Source of the DNA: Agrobacterium tumefaciens
GTDB lineage: Bacteria > Pseudomonadota > Alphaproteobacteria > Rhizobiales > Rhizobiaceae
Direction: 5' to 3'
Assembly (NCBI RefSeq): GCF_013337285.1
Contig: NZ_SUPW01000002.1
Span: forward strand, 558,001 to 622,000
DNA length: 64,000 bases
The position numbers and the translations under genes are program-made. Below are positions 9,034-19,382 of the stretch, one piece after another; positions within the stretch are counted from its first letter, which is position 1; each line of letters starts with the position of its first letter. The notes below the pieces were generated by a model that had not been told where the DNA came from, searched no databases, and saw only the letters and a program-made list of their open reading frames with translations.

Positions 9034-12000
9034 CGACGCAACCGCCTGCCGGTCAAGATTCCAAGATCGCCTTTACCGCCTTGTTCGTCCGCCGGCCTAT
9101 TCTGGCGGCGGTTCTCAACACTTTGCTGGTTGTTGCCGGCCTTGCCGCGCTGGTCGGCGTCGAAGTGCGCGAACTGCCTGATGTCGACCGACCGACGATC
9201 AGCGTCAGGACCACCTATGAGGGGGCGGCACCCGAGACCATCGATCAGGAAGTGACGCAGACCATCGAAGGCGCGGTTGCGCGTGTCAGTGGCGTCAAAT
9301 CCATCTCTTCCAATTCGCAGTTCGGCACAAGCCGTGTGACACTGGAATTCGGCGACAATGTCGATCTGCCGGTTGCCGCAAACGACGTGCGCGATGCCAT
9401 CGGCCGCGTCACCAACCAGCTGCCTGACGATGCCGACGAGCCGCAGATCATCAAGGCGGATTCCGACAGCCAGCCGATCATGCGCCTTGCCGTCACCTCG
9501 ACCACGCTCAGCATGGAAGACCTGACCAAGCTGGTGGATGACGAGATCATCGACCGTCTGGCCGCCGTCGACGGTGTAGCGGATGTGGAGCTTTACGGCG
9601 ATCAGGAAAAGGTTTTCCGCGTCGATCTCAATCAGGCGGCACTTGCCAGCCGTGGGCTGACGGTCACGGATGTTTCGAACGCGCTCGCGAGTGCTGCCCT
9701 CGACGTGCCGGCGGGATCGCTAAAAAGCACGACGCAGGATATCGTCGTGCGCGCCACGGCCAGCCTGACGAAGCCCGAAGATTTCTCCAATCTTTTGATC
9801 AAGAACAATATTCGCCTGAGGGACGTCGCGACCGTCATGCTGGGCGCGGATGATGAATCCACCTCGCTGCGTTCCAACGGCGTGCAGGGCGTCGGTCTCG
9901 GCGTCATCCGGCAGGCGCAGTCGAACACGCTCAGTATTTCCACGGGCGTGAAGGCCGCTGTTGATGCCATGTCGGCCAACCTGCCGGAGGGCACGCGTAT
10001 TGTTGTTACCAGCGATGACGCCGTCTTCATCGAAGGCGCGCTGCACGAGGTCGAACTGGCGCTCGGACTTTCCGCGCTTATCGTCGTCGTCGTGCTTTAC
10101 CTGTTCCTGCGCGACTGGCGTGCCACTCTCATTCCAGCGATCACCATGCCAGTGGCGCTGATCGGCACCATTGTCGCCATCTATATGGTCGGCTTTTCGG
10201 TCAACATCCTGACGCTGCTCGCCATCGTTCTGGCGACCGGTCTCGTGGTCGACGACGCCATCGTGGTGCTGGAAAACATCGTGCGCCGCCGTGCGGAAGG
10301 CATGGGGCCGCGGGCCGCAGCCGTTCTCGGCACGCAGGAAGTCTTCTTCGCGGTCATCGCAACGACGGCGACGCTTGCCGCTGTGTTCATTCCGCTTTCC
10401 TTCCTGCCGGGCCAGCTTGGAGGTCTGTTCCGTGAATTCGGGTTTGTGCTGGCCTTCGCGGTGGGCTTGTCTTCAATTGTGGCCTTGACGCTTTGCCCGA
10501 TGCTGGCCTCGCGCATGCTCAAGGAAGGGTTGAAGGAACCGACGGGACCGCTTGCCTGGTTCGGCAATGTCTTTGCCTCCACCTATAAGACGACGCTTGC
10601 CGCCTGCCTCAACAATCCGCTGATTGTCATCGTTGTGGCGCTGATCTTTTCCGGCCTGTCGTGGATCGCCTTCGGCATGATCCAGAACGAGCTGACGCCG
10701 CGCGAGGACCGTGCATCGATCATGATGCGGGTGACAGCGCCGCAGGGCGTCAGCCTCGAATATACCCGCGACCAGCTGCAGCGGATCGAGGAAAACCTGC
10801 AGCCACTGCGCGACAGTGGCGAAATCCGCAATATCTACTCCATCACCGGCATGAACGGGTCTTCCAATACCGGTTTCATGGTGCTGACGCTCGCCCCGTG
10901 GGCCGATCGTGAGCGCACGCAGAACCAGATCGCTGCCGACGTCACCTCCGCCGCCAACAGCGTACCGGCGCTGCGCGGCAATGCGATGCAGCCGAACAGC
11001 CTCAGAATTCGCGGCGCCGGCAACGGGTTGCAGATGGCTATGGTCGGCAGCAATTATCCGGCGCTGACGGCGGCGACGCAGAAATTGCTGCTTTCCATGG
11101 AAGAAAGCGGCCTGTTCGACACGCCGCGCTTCGACAACGAGCCCAATCAGGCGCAAATCTCCGTCTCCATCGACCGTGAACGCGCGTCGGATCTCGGTAT
11201 TGATATCACCGGCCTGTCGCGCGCCATGCAGTCGCTGCTGGAAGGACGCTCGATCGTCGATGTCTTCGTGGATGGCGATGCGATCCCGGTGCGGCTGCTA
11301 TCGTCTACCCGGCCGATCAACGATCCGACCGATCTTGAAAACGTTTTCCTGAAAACGGGCGACGGCAAGATCGTGCCGATGTCGGTCATTGCCACGCTCA
11401 AGGAAAATGCAGTTGCCCCGCAGCTGAACCGCGAGCAGCAGCTTCCCTCCGTCGGCTTCACCGCCAACCTCAAGGACGGCGTTTCGCTTGGTGAGGCCCT
11501 TCAAAAGGTGAATGAGCTGTCGCAATCGGTAATGCCGCCCGGCGCCCGCCTGCTGCCGCTCGGTGAAGCGGCGACGCTTGAGGAAAATTCGAGCGGCATG
11601 TTGCTGACCTTCGGTTTCGCCATCGCCATCATCTTCCTCGTGCTCGCCGCACAGTTCGAAAGCGTGCTGAGTTCGGTTATCATCATGTCCACGGTGCCGC
11701 TCGGTCTTGCCTGCGCGGTCATCGCGCTGCTGGTTACCGGATCGAGCCTCAACGTCTATAGCCAGATCGGTCTCGTGCTGCTCGTCGGCGTGATGGCCAA
11801 GAACGGCATCCTCATCGTCGAATTCGCCAACCATCTGCGCGATCAGGGCGCAACCGTGCGCGAAGCCATCGAAAAGGCCACCAGCATCCGCCTGCGCCCC
11901 GTGATGATGACGATGATCGCCACCATTCTCGGCGGCGTGCCGCTGGTGCTGGCGCAGGGGGCGGGTGCGGAAGCGCGCATCGCGCTCGGCTGGGTCATCG

Positions 12001-12179
12001 TCGGCGGTCTCGGTTTTGCGACGCTGGTGACGCTTTATATCACCCCGGTCTCCTACCTGCTGATCGCCCGCTTCGCCAAACCGCAGGCGGATGAGGAAAT
12101 CCGCCTCCACCGCGAACTCGAACTTGCGGCCCGCCGCAAGGCGCTGGAAGAGGACAAGCCGCTGCTTGCGGCGGAGTAG
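9030..12179 (+). CDS. RND multidrug efflux transporter, inner-membrane pump
   Basis: A 1049-aa AcrB/MdtB-type proton antiporter with the standard layout: N-terminal helix, large periplasmic loop, six helices, second loop, six helices. The proton-relay motif GLVVDDAIVVLENI in TM4 retains both Asp residues. FVRRPILAAVLNTLL opens the protein, and ELPDVDRPTISV is the typical start of the porter domain. It is translationally coupled to the adaptor gene. Family assignment is certain; drug, bile or metal specificity is not inferable, though it lacks the charged TM motifs of metal-type pumps. Confidence 0.95.
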   Translation: MTTQPPAGQDSKIAFTALFVRRPILAAVLNTLLVVAGLAALVGVEVRELPDVDRPTISVRTTYEGAAPETIDQEVTQTIEGAVARVSGVKSISSNSQFGTSRVTLEFGDNVDLPVAANDVRDAIGRVTNQLPDDADEPQIIKADSDSQPIMRLAVTSTTLSMEDLTKLVDDEIIDRLAAVDGVADVELYGDQEKVFRVDLNQAALASRGLTVTDVSNALASAALDVPAGSLKSTTQDIVVRATASLTKPEDFSNLLIKNNIRLRDVATVMLGADDESTSLRSNGVQGVGLGVIRQAQSNTLSISTGVKAAVDAMSANLPEGTRIVVTSDDAVFIEGALHEVELALGLSALIVVVVLYLFLRDWRATLIPAITMPVALIGTIVAIYMVGFSVNILTLLAIVLATGLVVDDAIVVLENIVRRRAEGMGPRAAAVLGTQEVFFAVIATTATLAAVFIPLSFLPGQLGGLFREFGFVLAFAVGLSSIVALTLCPMLASRMLKEGLKEPTGPLAWFGNVFASTYKTTLAACLNNPLIVIVVALIFSGLSWIAFGMIQNELTPREDRASIMMRVTAPQGVSLEYTRDQLQRIEENLQPLRDSGEIRNIYSITGMNGSSNTGFMVLTLAPWADRERTQNQIAADVTSAANSVPALRGNAMQPNSLRIRGAGNGLQMAMVGSNYPALTAATQKLLLSMEESGLFDTPRFDNEPNQAQISVSIDRERASDLGIDITGLSRAMQSLLEGRSIVDVFVDGDAIPVRLLSSTRPINDPTDLENVFLKTGDGKIVPMSVIATLKENAVAPQLNREQQLPSVGFTANLKDGVSLGEALQKVNELSQSVMPPGARLLPLGEAATLEENSSGMLLTFGFAIAIIFLVLAAQFESVLSSVIIMSTVPLGLACAVIALLVTGSSLNVYSQIGLVLLVGVMAKNGILIVEFANHLRDQGATVREAIEKATSIRLRPVMMTMIATILGGVPLVLAQGAGAEARIALGWVIVGGLGFATLVTLYITPVSYLLIARFAKPQADEEIRLHRELELAARRKALEEDKPLLAAE

Positions 12180-12313
12180 AACGAGGTTTTCGCTAAACCG
12201 CGTCCGGCGCAATTCCGATGCTGGACAAAGGGTTAACCTTATCCCATACCACCTGACGGAATTTTGTGACGGATCTGCTCCGTTACGGGCGGATGTTGCT
12301 GTGGAGATGGATG

Positions 12314-13726
12314 ATGGCGCTGAAAGATGTGGTGGCGGGTGAGCGGAACGAAGAGGGTATTGCCTCGGTGCTCGCAGTGCTAAAACAGCAGCTGGGCGAA
12401 AGGCTCCAGACCGGACAGGCGTTTCGCGAGCAGCATGGCCACACCACAACTTACCTGACCCTGCAGTCGCCGGATGGCGTTGTCTTTGCCGAAAGCGCTG
12501 ACGATGTGAAAGCCGTGGTGAAGGCCTGTGCGCAATATAAGGTGCCGGTCATTCCCTTTGGAACGGGGTCTTCGCTCGAAGGTCAGGTCAACGCGCCGAA
12601 TGGCGGAATTTGCATCGATTTCAGCCGGATGAATCGCATCATTGAGGTGAATGCCGAAGATCTTGACGTGACGGTGGAGCCGGGAGTGACGCGCGAGGAC
12701 CTCAATGTCTACCTGCGCGATACCGGCCTGTTTTTCCCGATCGATCCGGGCGCCAATGCCTCGATCGGCGGCATGGCCTCGACGCGGGCTTCCGGCACCA
12801 ATGCCGTGCGTTATGGCACGATGAAGGACAATGTGCTCGCCGTTACCGCCGTTGTTGCCAATGGCGAAGAAATCCGCACCGCGCGCCGCGCCCGCAAGTC
12901 GTCGGCCGGTTACGATCTGACCCGGCTTTTTGTCGGGGCCGAGGGGACGCTCGGGGTTCTGACGTCGGTGACGCTGCGGTTGCAGGGCATACCTGAAAAG
13001 ATCGCCGGTGGGGTCTGCACCTTCGACAGTATCAAGGCGGCCTGCGACGCCGTCATCATGACGATCCAGATGGGTGTACCGGTTGCCCGCATCGAATTGC
13101 TGGATGAGGTGCAGGTGCGCGCCTGCAACGCCTATTCCGGTCTGAACTACGCGGAAAAGCCGACGCTGTTCGTGGAGTTTCACGGCACGGAAGAGACGGC
13201 GGCGCTGCAATCGCAGCAGTTCGCCGAGATAGCCGCCGAATGCGGCGGCGTCGATTTCCGCTGGACGGGCGATGCCACTGAGCGCAACAAGCTGTGGAAG
13301 GCGCGGCATGATGCCTATTGGGCCGCGCGGGCGCTTGCGCCTGATCTCGATGCGCTTTCCACCGATGTCTGCGTGCCGATTTCGCGGCTGGCGGATTGCG
13401 TGCTGGAAACGCAGCAGGATATTGCTGAAAACGGCTTCTTGGCGCCAATCGTCGGCCATGCGGGCGACGGGAACTTTCATGTCCTTATTCTGTTCGATGG
13501 CAAGAATGCCGAAAGCGTTGCGAAAACCGAAGCTTTCGTCGCCCGCCTCAACCGCCGGGCGATCGCCATGGATGGCACCTGCACCGGCGAACATGGCATC
13601 GGCCAGGGCAAGATGAGTTTTCTGGCCGAAGAGGCAGGAAATGCGCTGGATGTGATGCGCATCATCAAAACGTCGCTCGATCCGGATAATATCTTTAATC
13701 CGGGCAAATTGTTCCGTCTTGTCTGA
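12314..13726 (+). CDS. FAD-linked D-2-hydroxyacid (D-lactate/glycolate type) dehydrogenase
   Basis: About 470 aa in the GlcD/Dld (LDHD) family. The VAO-type FAD domain includes VPFGTGSSLEGQ-like VIPFGTGSSLEG, IDPGANASIGGM, and NAVRYGTMKDNV. The C-terminal catalytic cap carries GHAGDGNFHVLI (active-site His) and GEHGIGQGK, motifs characteristic of D-lactate and related 2-hydroxyacid dehydrogenases. Electrons pass to cytochrome c or quinone. The start is uncertain: ATG at 12311 or 12314 follows a GGAG; a GTG at 12266 would add a basic, aromatic extension. The gene stands alone between the efflux operon and asmA. Confidence 0.87.
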   Translation: MALKDVVAGERNEEGIASVLAVLKQQLGERLQTGQAFREQHGHTTTYLTLQSPDGVVFAESADDVKAVVKACAQYKVPVIPFGTGSSLEGQVNAPNGGICIDFSRMNRIIEVNAEDLDVTVEPGVTREDLNVYLRDTGLFFPIDPGANASIGGMASTRASGTNAVRYGTMKDNVLAVTAVVANGEEIRTARRARKSSAGYDLTRLFVGAEGTLGVLTSVTLRLQGIPEKIAGGVCTFDSIKAACDAVIMTIQMGVPVARIELLDEVQVRACNAYSGLNYAEKPTLFVEFHGTEETAALQSQQFAEIAAECGGVDFRWTGDATERNKLWKARHDAYWAARALAPDLDALSTDVCVPISRLADCVLETQQDIAENGFLAPIVGHAGDGNFHVLILFDGKNAESVAKTEAFVARLNRRAIAMDGTCTGEHGIGQGKMSFLAEEAGNALDVMRIIKTSLDPDNIFNPGKLFRLV

Positions 13727-13817
13727 TCATCCTCACATTTGATTGGTACAAAAGGCTGCTTGCCGTTAAGGCAGAAAAGAATAGGTTTGCAGCGTTCGCG
13801 AAGGGAGATGCAGGTCA

Positions 13818-16800
13818 GTGCTCGGGCGTATTCTGGTTTTTCTGGGCGGACTGCTGGCCTTGGTGCTGTTTTCGGCGCTGCTCATTCCCTATTTCGTCGA
13901 CTGGACGGATTTCCGCCGCGATTTTGAAGACCAGGCAAGCCGCATTCTGGGCAAGAAGGTGGTGGTGCACGGTCGTGTCGAGGCGCGTATCCTGCCTTTC
14001 CCTTCGGTGACGCTGCATGATGTGCGCGCCGGAACGGATGCGGATGGATCGCCGCTGATCCAGGTGGCGCGTTTTTCCATGGATGCCGAGTTGGCACCTT
14101 TCCTTTCCGGCGAGGCGCGCATCTTCGACATGCGCATTGAGGAACCCAAGGCCAAGATTCGGCTGTTGAAAGACGGCACGCTGGACTGGATGCGTGGCAG
14201 CCGGGCGGAAATTCCCGCCCGCACCGTGGTTCTGGAAAGCGTGCAGATCGAAGGCGGGCAGATCGAATTCATCGACGAGCAATCCGGCCGCAACCGTGTC
14301 GTGACCGGCCTTAACGCCGACATGTCCGCCAATTCGCTGGCCGGGCCGTGGAAGGCGGAGGGCCGCGCTGCCGTTGACGGGCATCCGGGTTCCTTCTCGC
14401 TCTCCAGCAGCGAGCCGGATTATGCCGCTGGCCGCATGGGCCTCAGGGTGCGCGTGGTGCCGGATGAACATCCGGTCGAGGTCGATCTGGACGGCGCGAT
14501 TGCCGCGACGGCCGGAAAACCTGCCTTTAGCGGCTCTTTCTCGTTTATCTTCCGCGAAGACGAAAAGCAGAAGCAGCAGGCCGGGCAATCGCTCTTTTCT
14601 TCGCCGCGCACCCGCGGCAGCTTCGAACTGACGAACGAAAGTGTGCGCATCCCGAGCTACCGTATGGAACTCGGCGGCAGCGAAAATCCTTACGTCGTGA
14701 CCGGCGAGGCGACGCTTGATACCGGCGCCAAGCCGGAATTCCTGCTGACGGCGGATGGCCAGCAGATCGATGTCGCCCGCTTTGCACCACCCGTCGTGCA
14801 AACGGGCAAGACCTCGCGCCAGCCGACCGTCTCGGTGCGCCAGCGCATCGAGGCCTTTGCGGCCATGGTGGCGCGCATTCCGGTGCCGCAGGTGCCGGGC
14901 AAGGCGAGCATCAGCCTTCCGGCGCTGGTTTCCGACGACACGACCATTCGCGACATCCGGCTAGATGTGCGCCCGGAAGGCAGCGGCTGGCAGGTGGTGA
15001 ATGCGGTTGCGACGCTGCCGGGCAGGACGCAGCTGGAAGCCAAGGGATCGCTGACATTGCTTGGCGGCCCGGCCTTCAACGGTAATCTGCTGTTGGCCTC
15101 CAACCAGCCATCGGGGCTTGCCAACTGGCTTTCCGGTTCGGTCGATCCGGCGATCCGGCAGCTCAACGCTGCCGGTTTTTCCGCAGATGTTTCGCTGACG
15201 ACGCTCAACCAGCGGTTCAGCAATCTCGAGCTTGCCATCGGCGACGCTTCGCTGAAGGGTGAGCTGGAGCGGCGCTCCGATGGCAAGACCTCCAATCTTT
15301 CCATCGATCTTGCCGGCAATGAAATCGATCTCGATGCGCTGAAGGCGCTCGGCAGTCTGGCGCTGGGCGATCAGGTTGGAAGCTCGGTTCTCGATCATCG
15401 CATCGACGCCAAGTTCAAGGCCGACCGGTTCAACATGGCCGGCGTGACCGCAAACCATGTCGAAACAGCCTTCACCATGGCTGGCGGTGTTCTGACGCTC
15501 GAAAACATGACGGCTGGCGATATTGCCGGCGCCGAGGTCAAGGCCACAGGGCAGTTGCAGGGCTCATTGCTGAAATATGCGGGCAAGGGCACGGTGAACC
15601 TGCATGCGACGGACATGCAGCCGTTCTTTACCATGTTGCAGCAGAAGTTGCCGAACCACCCATTCCTCAGCCGTCTGGCGGCGAGTGCACCGTGGTACGC
15701 CAATTCCGACCTTGCCGTCGATGTTTCGGTGAATAGTGAAAATGGCGGGGCAAATGTTGCCGTGTCAGGCACCGTCAACGGTAGCCGGCTGTCAGCCGTC
15801 GCCAAGATGCCGGATTTTCTGTCGATCACCGATGATACGGCGATGTCGCTGGAAGCGGTGTTGAAAAACCAGTCGACGGCGATCCTGTTCGGACAGGCGG
15901 GGCTTGACCCGTTGCCGTTCGATGCGGATGGCGAGGGGCTTCTCTCGGTCAAGCTCAATGGCACGCTCGGCTCACCCGCCCAGACCGATATCCGCTTCTC
16001 GACGGAGCGGACGCATTTTTCGATGAACGGCTCCTTTGCCGTGGCTGCCGCCAATTTTGGCGAAGGCAGCGCGGATGTGGCGCTCGAAAGTGCTGATATC
16101 GAGCCCTATCTCATCATGAATGCGGTGGGGTTGCCGCAACTCGGCGGCGGCATGGCCGTGAAGGCCAATGCGAAAGTGGCGATCGACGCGCAGAAAATCG
16201 CTTTTTCCTCCGTTGGCGGGCAGGTGGGTGGCAATCCGTTCTCCGGCAATCTCGCGGTTCAGCGCGCCGCGCCTTATCCTGTCAGCGGTGATCTGTCGGT
16301 CAGGACCGCCGATCTCGCCTGGCTGGGGGATGCAATCTATGGGCCGGTGATCGATCCGGAAAGCGGCGCGCTCAACGCCAAGCCGCTGGCCATGGCCGCT
16401 TTCCCGCAACTCAAGGGCTCGCTGTCGCTGAAGGCGGAGAATTTCGAAGCGGGTCCGTTTGGCACGATCACCGGTCTGGCGGCCAAGGTCACGCATGATT
16501 CGGGCAGTCTTTCGCTCGATGATGTCACGGGCGGCTTCATGGGCGGCAAACTGACGGGCCGGCTTGCCATGTCCACGGGTGAAGGGGCGGGGATTTTCCG
16601 CACCAAGATCGCGGTGACCGACGCCAATCCTGAGCCTATCCTGTGGGCGAACGCCAATGGGCCGGTGGCGACCGGCCGGGTTGCCATCGACCTGACGGCC
16701 GAATCGACGGGCAAGAGTGTCGGTGAGATTCTGAAATCGGCAGGTGGTTCAGGTGAAATCCGCGCCGGCGGGCTGGTGCTGAAGGGGCTCAATCCCGGCG

Positions 16801-17525
16801 CCCTGCCGCCAATCCTGCAGGCGGCGGATGGTTTGCAGCAGCCGATCGATGCGCCCAAAGTGCGGCCGCTGGTGGACCAGAACCTGTGGCAGGGTGAAAT
16901 CGGGCTCGGTGATGTGGCTCTGCCGTTCTCGCTGAATGGCGGTGCGCTTCATTTCCAGAATCTGCGCGCCGGGATCGATCCGGTCACGCTTGCCGGTGAT
17001 GCGACGGTGGATATTGCCGCATCGACCGTGAATGGTGATCTCGATCTTCTCTTCAATCCCGGTGCCGAAGCGGTTGCGGGAGCCGAACCTTCGCTACGCC
17101 TTAACTATAACGGTCCGCTGGCTGCGCCTGCATTGACGACCGATGTTTCGGCACTCAGCAATTACCTGTCGCTCAGGGCTTTCGAAAAGGAGCGCCGCAG
17201 GGTGGAAGCCATGCAGGCCAGCGTTCTTGAAAAGCAGCGCCTGCGCCGCGAAGTGGCGCTTTACCGCTCCCAGGCGGCCGAGCGGCAGGCTGAAAAGGAG
17301 CGGGTGGAGGCGGAGGCTAAAGCAAAGGCGGAAGAGGAGGCCCGGCTGAAGGCTGCCGCCGAGGAACGTCTTCGTCAGGAAAAAGAACAGCAGGAACGGT
17401 TGCAGCAACAGCAACAACAGCAGCAGCCCGTGCCCGAGCGGCAATCTGCGCCAGTTCTGGTCGTGCCGCCGACGGAAAATGCGATCCGGGACCTGGCGCC
17501 GGAAAATGCGCCAGTCAATCCATAG
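13818..17525 (+). CDS. AsmA-like envelope protein
   Basis: A 1235-aa protein of the AsmA family, large beta-rich proteins thought to bridge the inner and outer membranes and aid lipid transfer. A GTG start at 13818 is preceded by GGGAG. Residues 4-26 are a membrane anchor, followed at once by the family signature FVDWTDFRRDFEDQASRIL and GKKVVVHGRVEARILPFPSV. The body is a long repetitive beta structure. The last about 100 residues form a Glu/Lys/Arg/Ala coiled coil with an eight-Gln run, then a Pro-rich tail. That tail is unusual for AsmA but common in Rhizobiaceae homologues (from memory). Confidence 0.9.
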   Translation: MLGRILVFLGGLLALVLFSALLIPYFVDWTDFRRDFEDQASRILGKKVVVHGRVEARILPFPSVTLHDVRAGTDADGSPLIQVARFSMDAELAPFLSGEARIFDMRIEEPKAKIRLLKDGTLDWMRGSRAEIPARTVVLESVQIEGGQIEFIDEQSGRNRVVTGLNADMSANSLAGPWKAEGRAAVDGHPGSFSLSSSEPDYAAGRMGLRVRVVPDEHPVEVDLDGAIAATAGKPAFSGSFSFIFREDEKQKQQAGQSLFSSPRTRGSFELTNESVRIPSYRMELGGSENPYVVTGEATLDTGAKPEFLLTADGQQIDVARFAPPVVQTGKTSRQPTVSVRQRIEAFAAMVARIPVPQVPGKASISLPALVSDDTTIRDIRLDVRPEGSGWQVVNAVATLPGRTQLEAKGSLTLLGGPAFNGNLLLASNQPSGLANWLSGSVDPAIRQLNAAGFSADVSLTTLNQRFSNLELAIGDASLKGELERRSDGKTSNLSIDLAGNEIDLDALKALGSLALGDQVGSSVLDHRIDAKFKADRFNMAGVTANHVETAFTMAGGVLTLENMTAGDIAGAEVKATGQLQGSLLKYAGKGTVNLHATDMQPFFTMLQQKLPNHPFLSRLAASAPWYANSDLAVDVSVNSENGGANVAVSGTVNGSRLSAVAKMPDFLSITDDTAMSLEAVLKNQSTAILFGQAGLDPLPFDADGEGLLSVKLNGTLGSPAQTDIRFSTERTHFSMNGSFAVAAANFGEGSADVALESADIEPYLIMNAVGLPQLGGGMAVKANAKVAIDAQKIAFSSVGGQVGGNPFSGNLAVQRAAPYPVSGDLSVRTADLAWLGDAIYGPVIDPESGALNAKPLAMAAFPQLKGSLSLKAENFEAGPFGTITGLAAKVTHDSGSLSLDDVTGGFMGGKLTGRLAMSTGEGAGIFRTKIAVTDANPEPILWANANGPVATGRVAIDLTAESTGKSVGEILKSAGGSGEIRAGGLVLKGLNPGALPPILQAADGLQQPIDAPKVRPLVDQNLWQGEIGLGDVALPFSLNGGALHFQNLRAGIDPVTLAGDATVDIAASTVNGDLDLLFNPGAEAVAGAEPSLRLNYNGPLAAPALTTDVSALSNYLSLRAFEKERRRVEAMQASVLEKQRLRREVALYRSQAAERQAEKERVEAEAKAKAEEEARLKAAAEERLRQEKEQQERLQQQQQQQQPVPERQSAPVLVVPPTENAIRDLAPENAPVNP

Positions 17526-17767
17526 CCTGTTTGAAAAGTGAAGGTAGATCGCATTCAGATTTGCAGGATGTGGAATCTGGCACCCAAAAAACGGGGTCAT
17601 TCCTTTTCCCGGGGATCTATGGCCATCGTCGCGCCCGATTGCGCGACCTCGGGTCAAGCCAGAGGAGGGTGTCTGGCAACGGATCATGACATTGGCTCAG
17701 GACAAATGCTGGCGCCATCTGGATACTTGTGTTTTTGGCGGTCTTTCCCGAAATACCCGGCAGCCGA

Positions 17768-18097
17768 TCAAATCCAGCTCTCGCGTTCGCCGAAGGGCGT
17801 GTCGGCATCGAAATTTTTCGTGCCAATCCTGCTGCTCTCTCCCGACAGGCTGGGCTTATCCGCGCTGCCGCCTGAAGCTGCCGATTTGTCGGCGCTGTTT
17901 TCGAGAGTTTCAAGCTGAGCCTTGAGCGATGCGATGGCGCTTTTCAGTTCTTCCTGGACCTTCGCTTCGGTGGTCTGGGCCAGTTCCGACTGCTTTTCGG
18001 CAATCTGCGATTTCAACTCGGAAACGCTTGAAGAGGAGGTGGATGAAGAGGAAAGGACGGAAACAGCGGCGCTTGTTCCCGAAACGGCAGAAACCAT
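17768..18097 (-). CDS. Small coiled-coil protein, FlxA-like, unknown
   Basis: A 109-aa protein. It has a Ser/Thr/Ala/Val-rich N-terminus with a run of serines, a heptad-patterned coiled coil (about residues 28-65: VSELKSQIAEKQSEL..., ending ETLENS), and a disordered C-terminus. The pattern resembles FlxA-type proteins, but function is unknown. The start chosen is ATG at 18097, which has a GAGGCGA site; a longer frame to 18142 lacks one. Confidence 0.6.
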   Translation of the reverse strand: MVSAVSGTSAAVSVLSSSSTSSSSVSELKSQIAEKQSELAQTTEAKVQEELKSAIASLKAQLETLENSADKSAASGGSADKPSLSGESSRIGTKNFDADTPFGERESWI

Positions 18098-18309
18098 TGG
18101 TCGCCTCGTGGCGGATGTGTGGATTGGAAAACTATGAAACAAAGACTGAAAACAAGGCTACGCAATACGGGAATGCCTTGCAGCGCAGATTAGGCTGCTA
18201 ATGTTTAATGAATGCTTTCGCGACGTTACGAGTTTTTTGGCAGGAATGTTTGTAGTCTGTGGGCTGGAAGATCAGGGCCGGTGCACACGTCGTCGGCTGG
18301 AGGGAAAAA

Positions 18310-18564
18310 TCACCGGGTCTTCAGCCAGTTCAGCACATAAACGCGCAAAGACGAGGACAGATTGCTGTCGGCGGGCCGGTTGTCATCTATTTCCGCGAGC
18401 AGGGCGGCGAAGCTGATCTTGCGCTTTTCGGCAATCGTCTTCAGTTCTTCCCAGAAGGCATCTTCAAGTGAAATGCTGGTGCGGTGGCCGTGCAATGTGG
18501 CTGAGTGCTTGCGGATCATCAGATCGGCCTCCGGCTGGAAATCTGAATCATGTTTCTCCGGCAA
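18310..18564 (-). CDS. Ribbon-helix-helix domain protein
   Basis: An 84-aa protein matching the alphaproteobacterial RHH_4 type. After a polar N-terminus come the strand and helices RKHSATLHGHRTSISLEDAFWEELKTIAEKR and then FAALLAEIDD. A conserved tail (SSSLRVYVLNWLKTR) follows. RHH domains bind DNA as dimers through the beta ribbon (here around THRTSISL-like HRTSIS). Target unknown. It lies head-to-tail with the DUF4169 and sspB genes on the minus strand and may be co-transcribed with them. An internal ATG at 18519 is a possible start. Confidence 0.78.
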   Translation of the reverse strand: MPEKHDSDFQPEADLMIRKHSATLHGHRTSISLEDAFWEELKTIAEKRKISFAALLAEIDDNRPADSNLSSSLRVYVLNWLKTR

Positions 18565-18624
18565 GCCTCTGTTTCGCGATTGATTTCCGATTTTGCGGGG
18601 AGTTCGCTGCGGCAGGTCCGATCG

Positions 18625-18828
18625 TCAGTCCCTGTCGGCCCCGCCATCATCCTTTTCGAGCCGTCCCTGATCGAGCGCTTTTTCAGCTTTCTCATTGAGG
18701 GCCGATGTAAGATTTTTTTCGGTCTTGCTGCGGCCGAAGGACAGGCGGTTCTGTTCCGCCTGTTTTTCCTTTTCGTTACGGGCTTTCTGCTTCCGAAACT
18801 GACGCAGATTGACGATATCGGCAGCCAT
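18625..18828 (-). CDS. DUF4169 family small basic protein
   Basis: A 67-aa, highly charged protein with the DUF4169 signature: an N-terminal IVNLRQFRKQKAR followed by AEQNRLSFGRSKTEK. It is predicted helical and has no catalytic residues. Function is unknown. In Rhizobiales these genes are commonly found between sspB-like and RHH genes, as here (established gene order, from memory). It sits 41 bp downstream of sspB on the same strand, probably the same operon. Confidence 0.82.
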   Translation of the reverse strand: MAADIVNLRQFRKQKARNEKEKQAEQNRLSFGRSKTEKNLTSALNEKAEKALDQGRLEKDDGGADRD

Positions 18829-18869
18829 GCGGATATGTATCCTTGGGTTTCGGGGGCGAAAAAAGGCCG

Positions 18870-19382
18870 TTATTGTTTCTTGCGGAAGGCATCCAGTGAA
18901 ACGACGGAGCCTTCCTTCTTTTCCTCACCGGCCTTGGGTGCCTCGGAGGTGGAAGCGGGCTTTGCCTCGTTGGAAACGGGATAAGCGGTGATTTCAGCCT
19001 CTTCCATCTCTTCTTCGTCGGCCAGGGGCACGTCGAATTCAAGTTCGAAATTGACGGAAGGATCGTAGAAACCGCGAATGGCGTTGTAGGGAATGACCAG
19101 CTTTTCCGGCGTATCCGAGAAGGACAGGCCAATTTCGAAGCCGATTTCCGTCACCTTCATGTCCCAGAACTGGTGCTGGATGACGATTGTCATCTGCTCG
19201 GCGTATTTCGACTTGAGGTGCTGGGAAATCCGCACACCCGGCGCGCCAGTCAGGAATGTGATGAAGAAATGATGGTCGCCCGGCAGGCGGCCGGTTGCGG
19301 CCACTTCACCCAAAACCTTGCGAATAACGCCGCGAAGGGCATCCTGTGCGAGAATGTCGTAACGGATATGATCCTGCCCCAT
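18870..19382 (-). CDS. sspB: SspB family ClpXP protease adaptor
   Basis: A 170-aa protein of the alphaproteobacterial SspB type. SspB grips ssrA-tagged proteins and hands them to ClpX. The folded domain (about residues 1-125) starts GQDHIRYDILAQDALR and includes HHFFITFLTGAPGV and FWDMKV. A disordered acidic linker with AEEEKK-like segments leads to a short conserved C-terminal ClpX-docking peptide (VVSLDAFRKKQ). The ATG at 19382 follows AGGA; the frame open to 19442 is not needed. Notably it lies just downstream of the ssrA gene on the same strand. Confidence 0.9.
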   Translation of the reverse strand: MGQDHIRYDILAQDALRGVIRKVLGEVAATGRLPGDHHFFITFLTGAPGVRISQHLKSKYAEQMTIVIQHQFWDMKVTEIGFEIGLSFSDTPEKLVIPYNAIRGFYDPSVNFELEFDVPLADEEEMEEAEITAYPVSNEAKPASTSEAPKAGEEKKEGSVVSLDAFRKKQ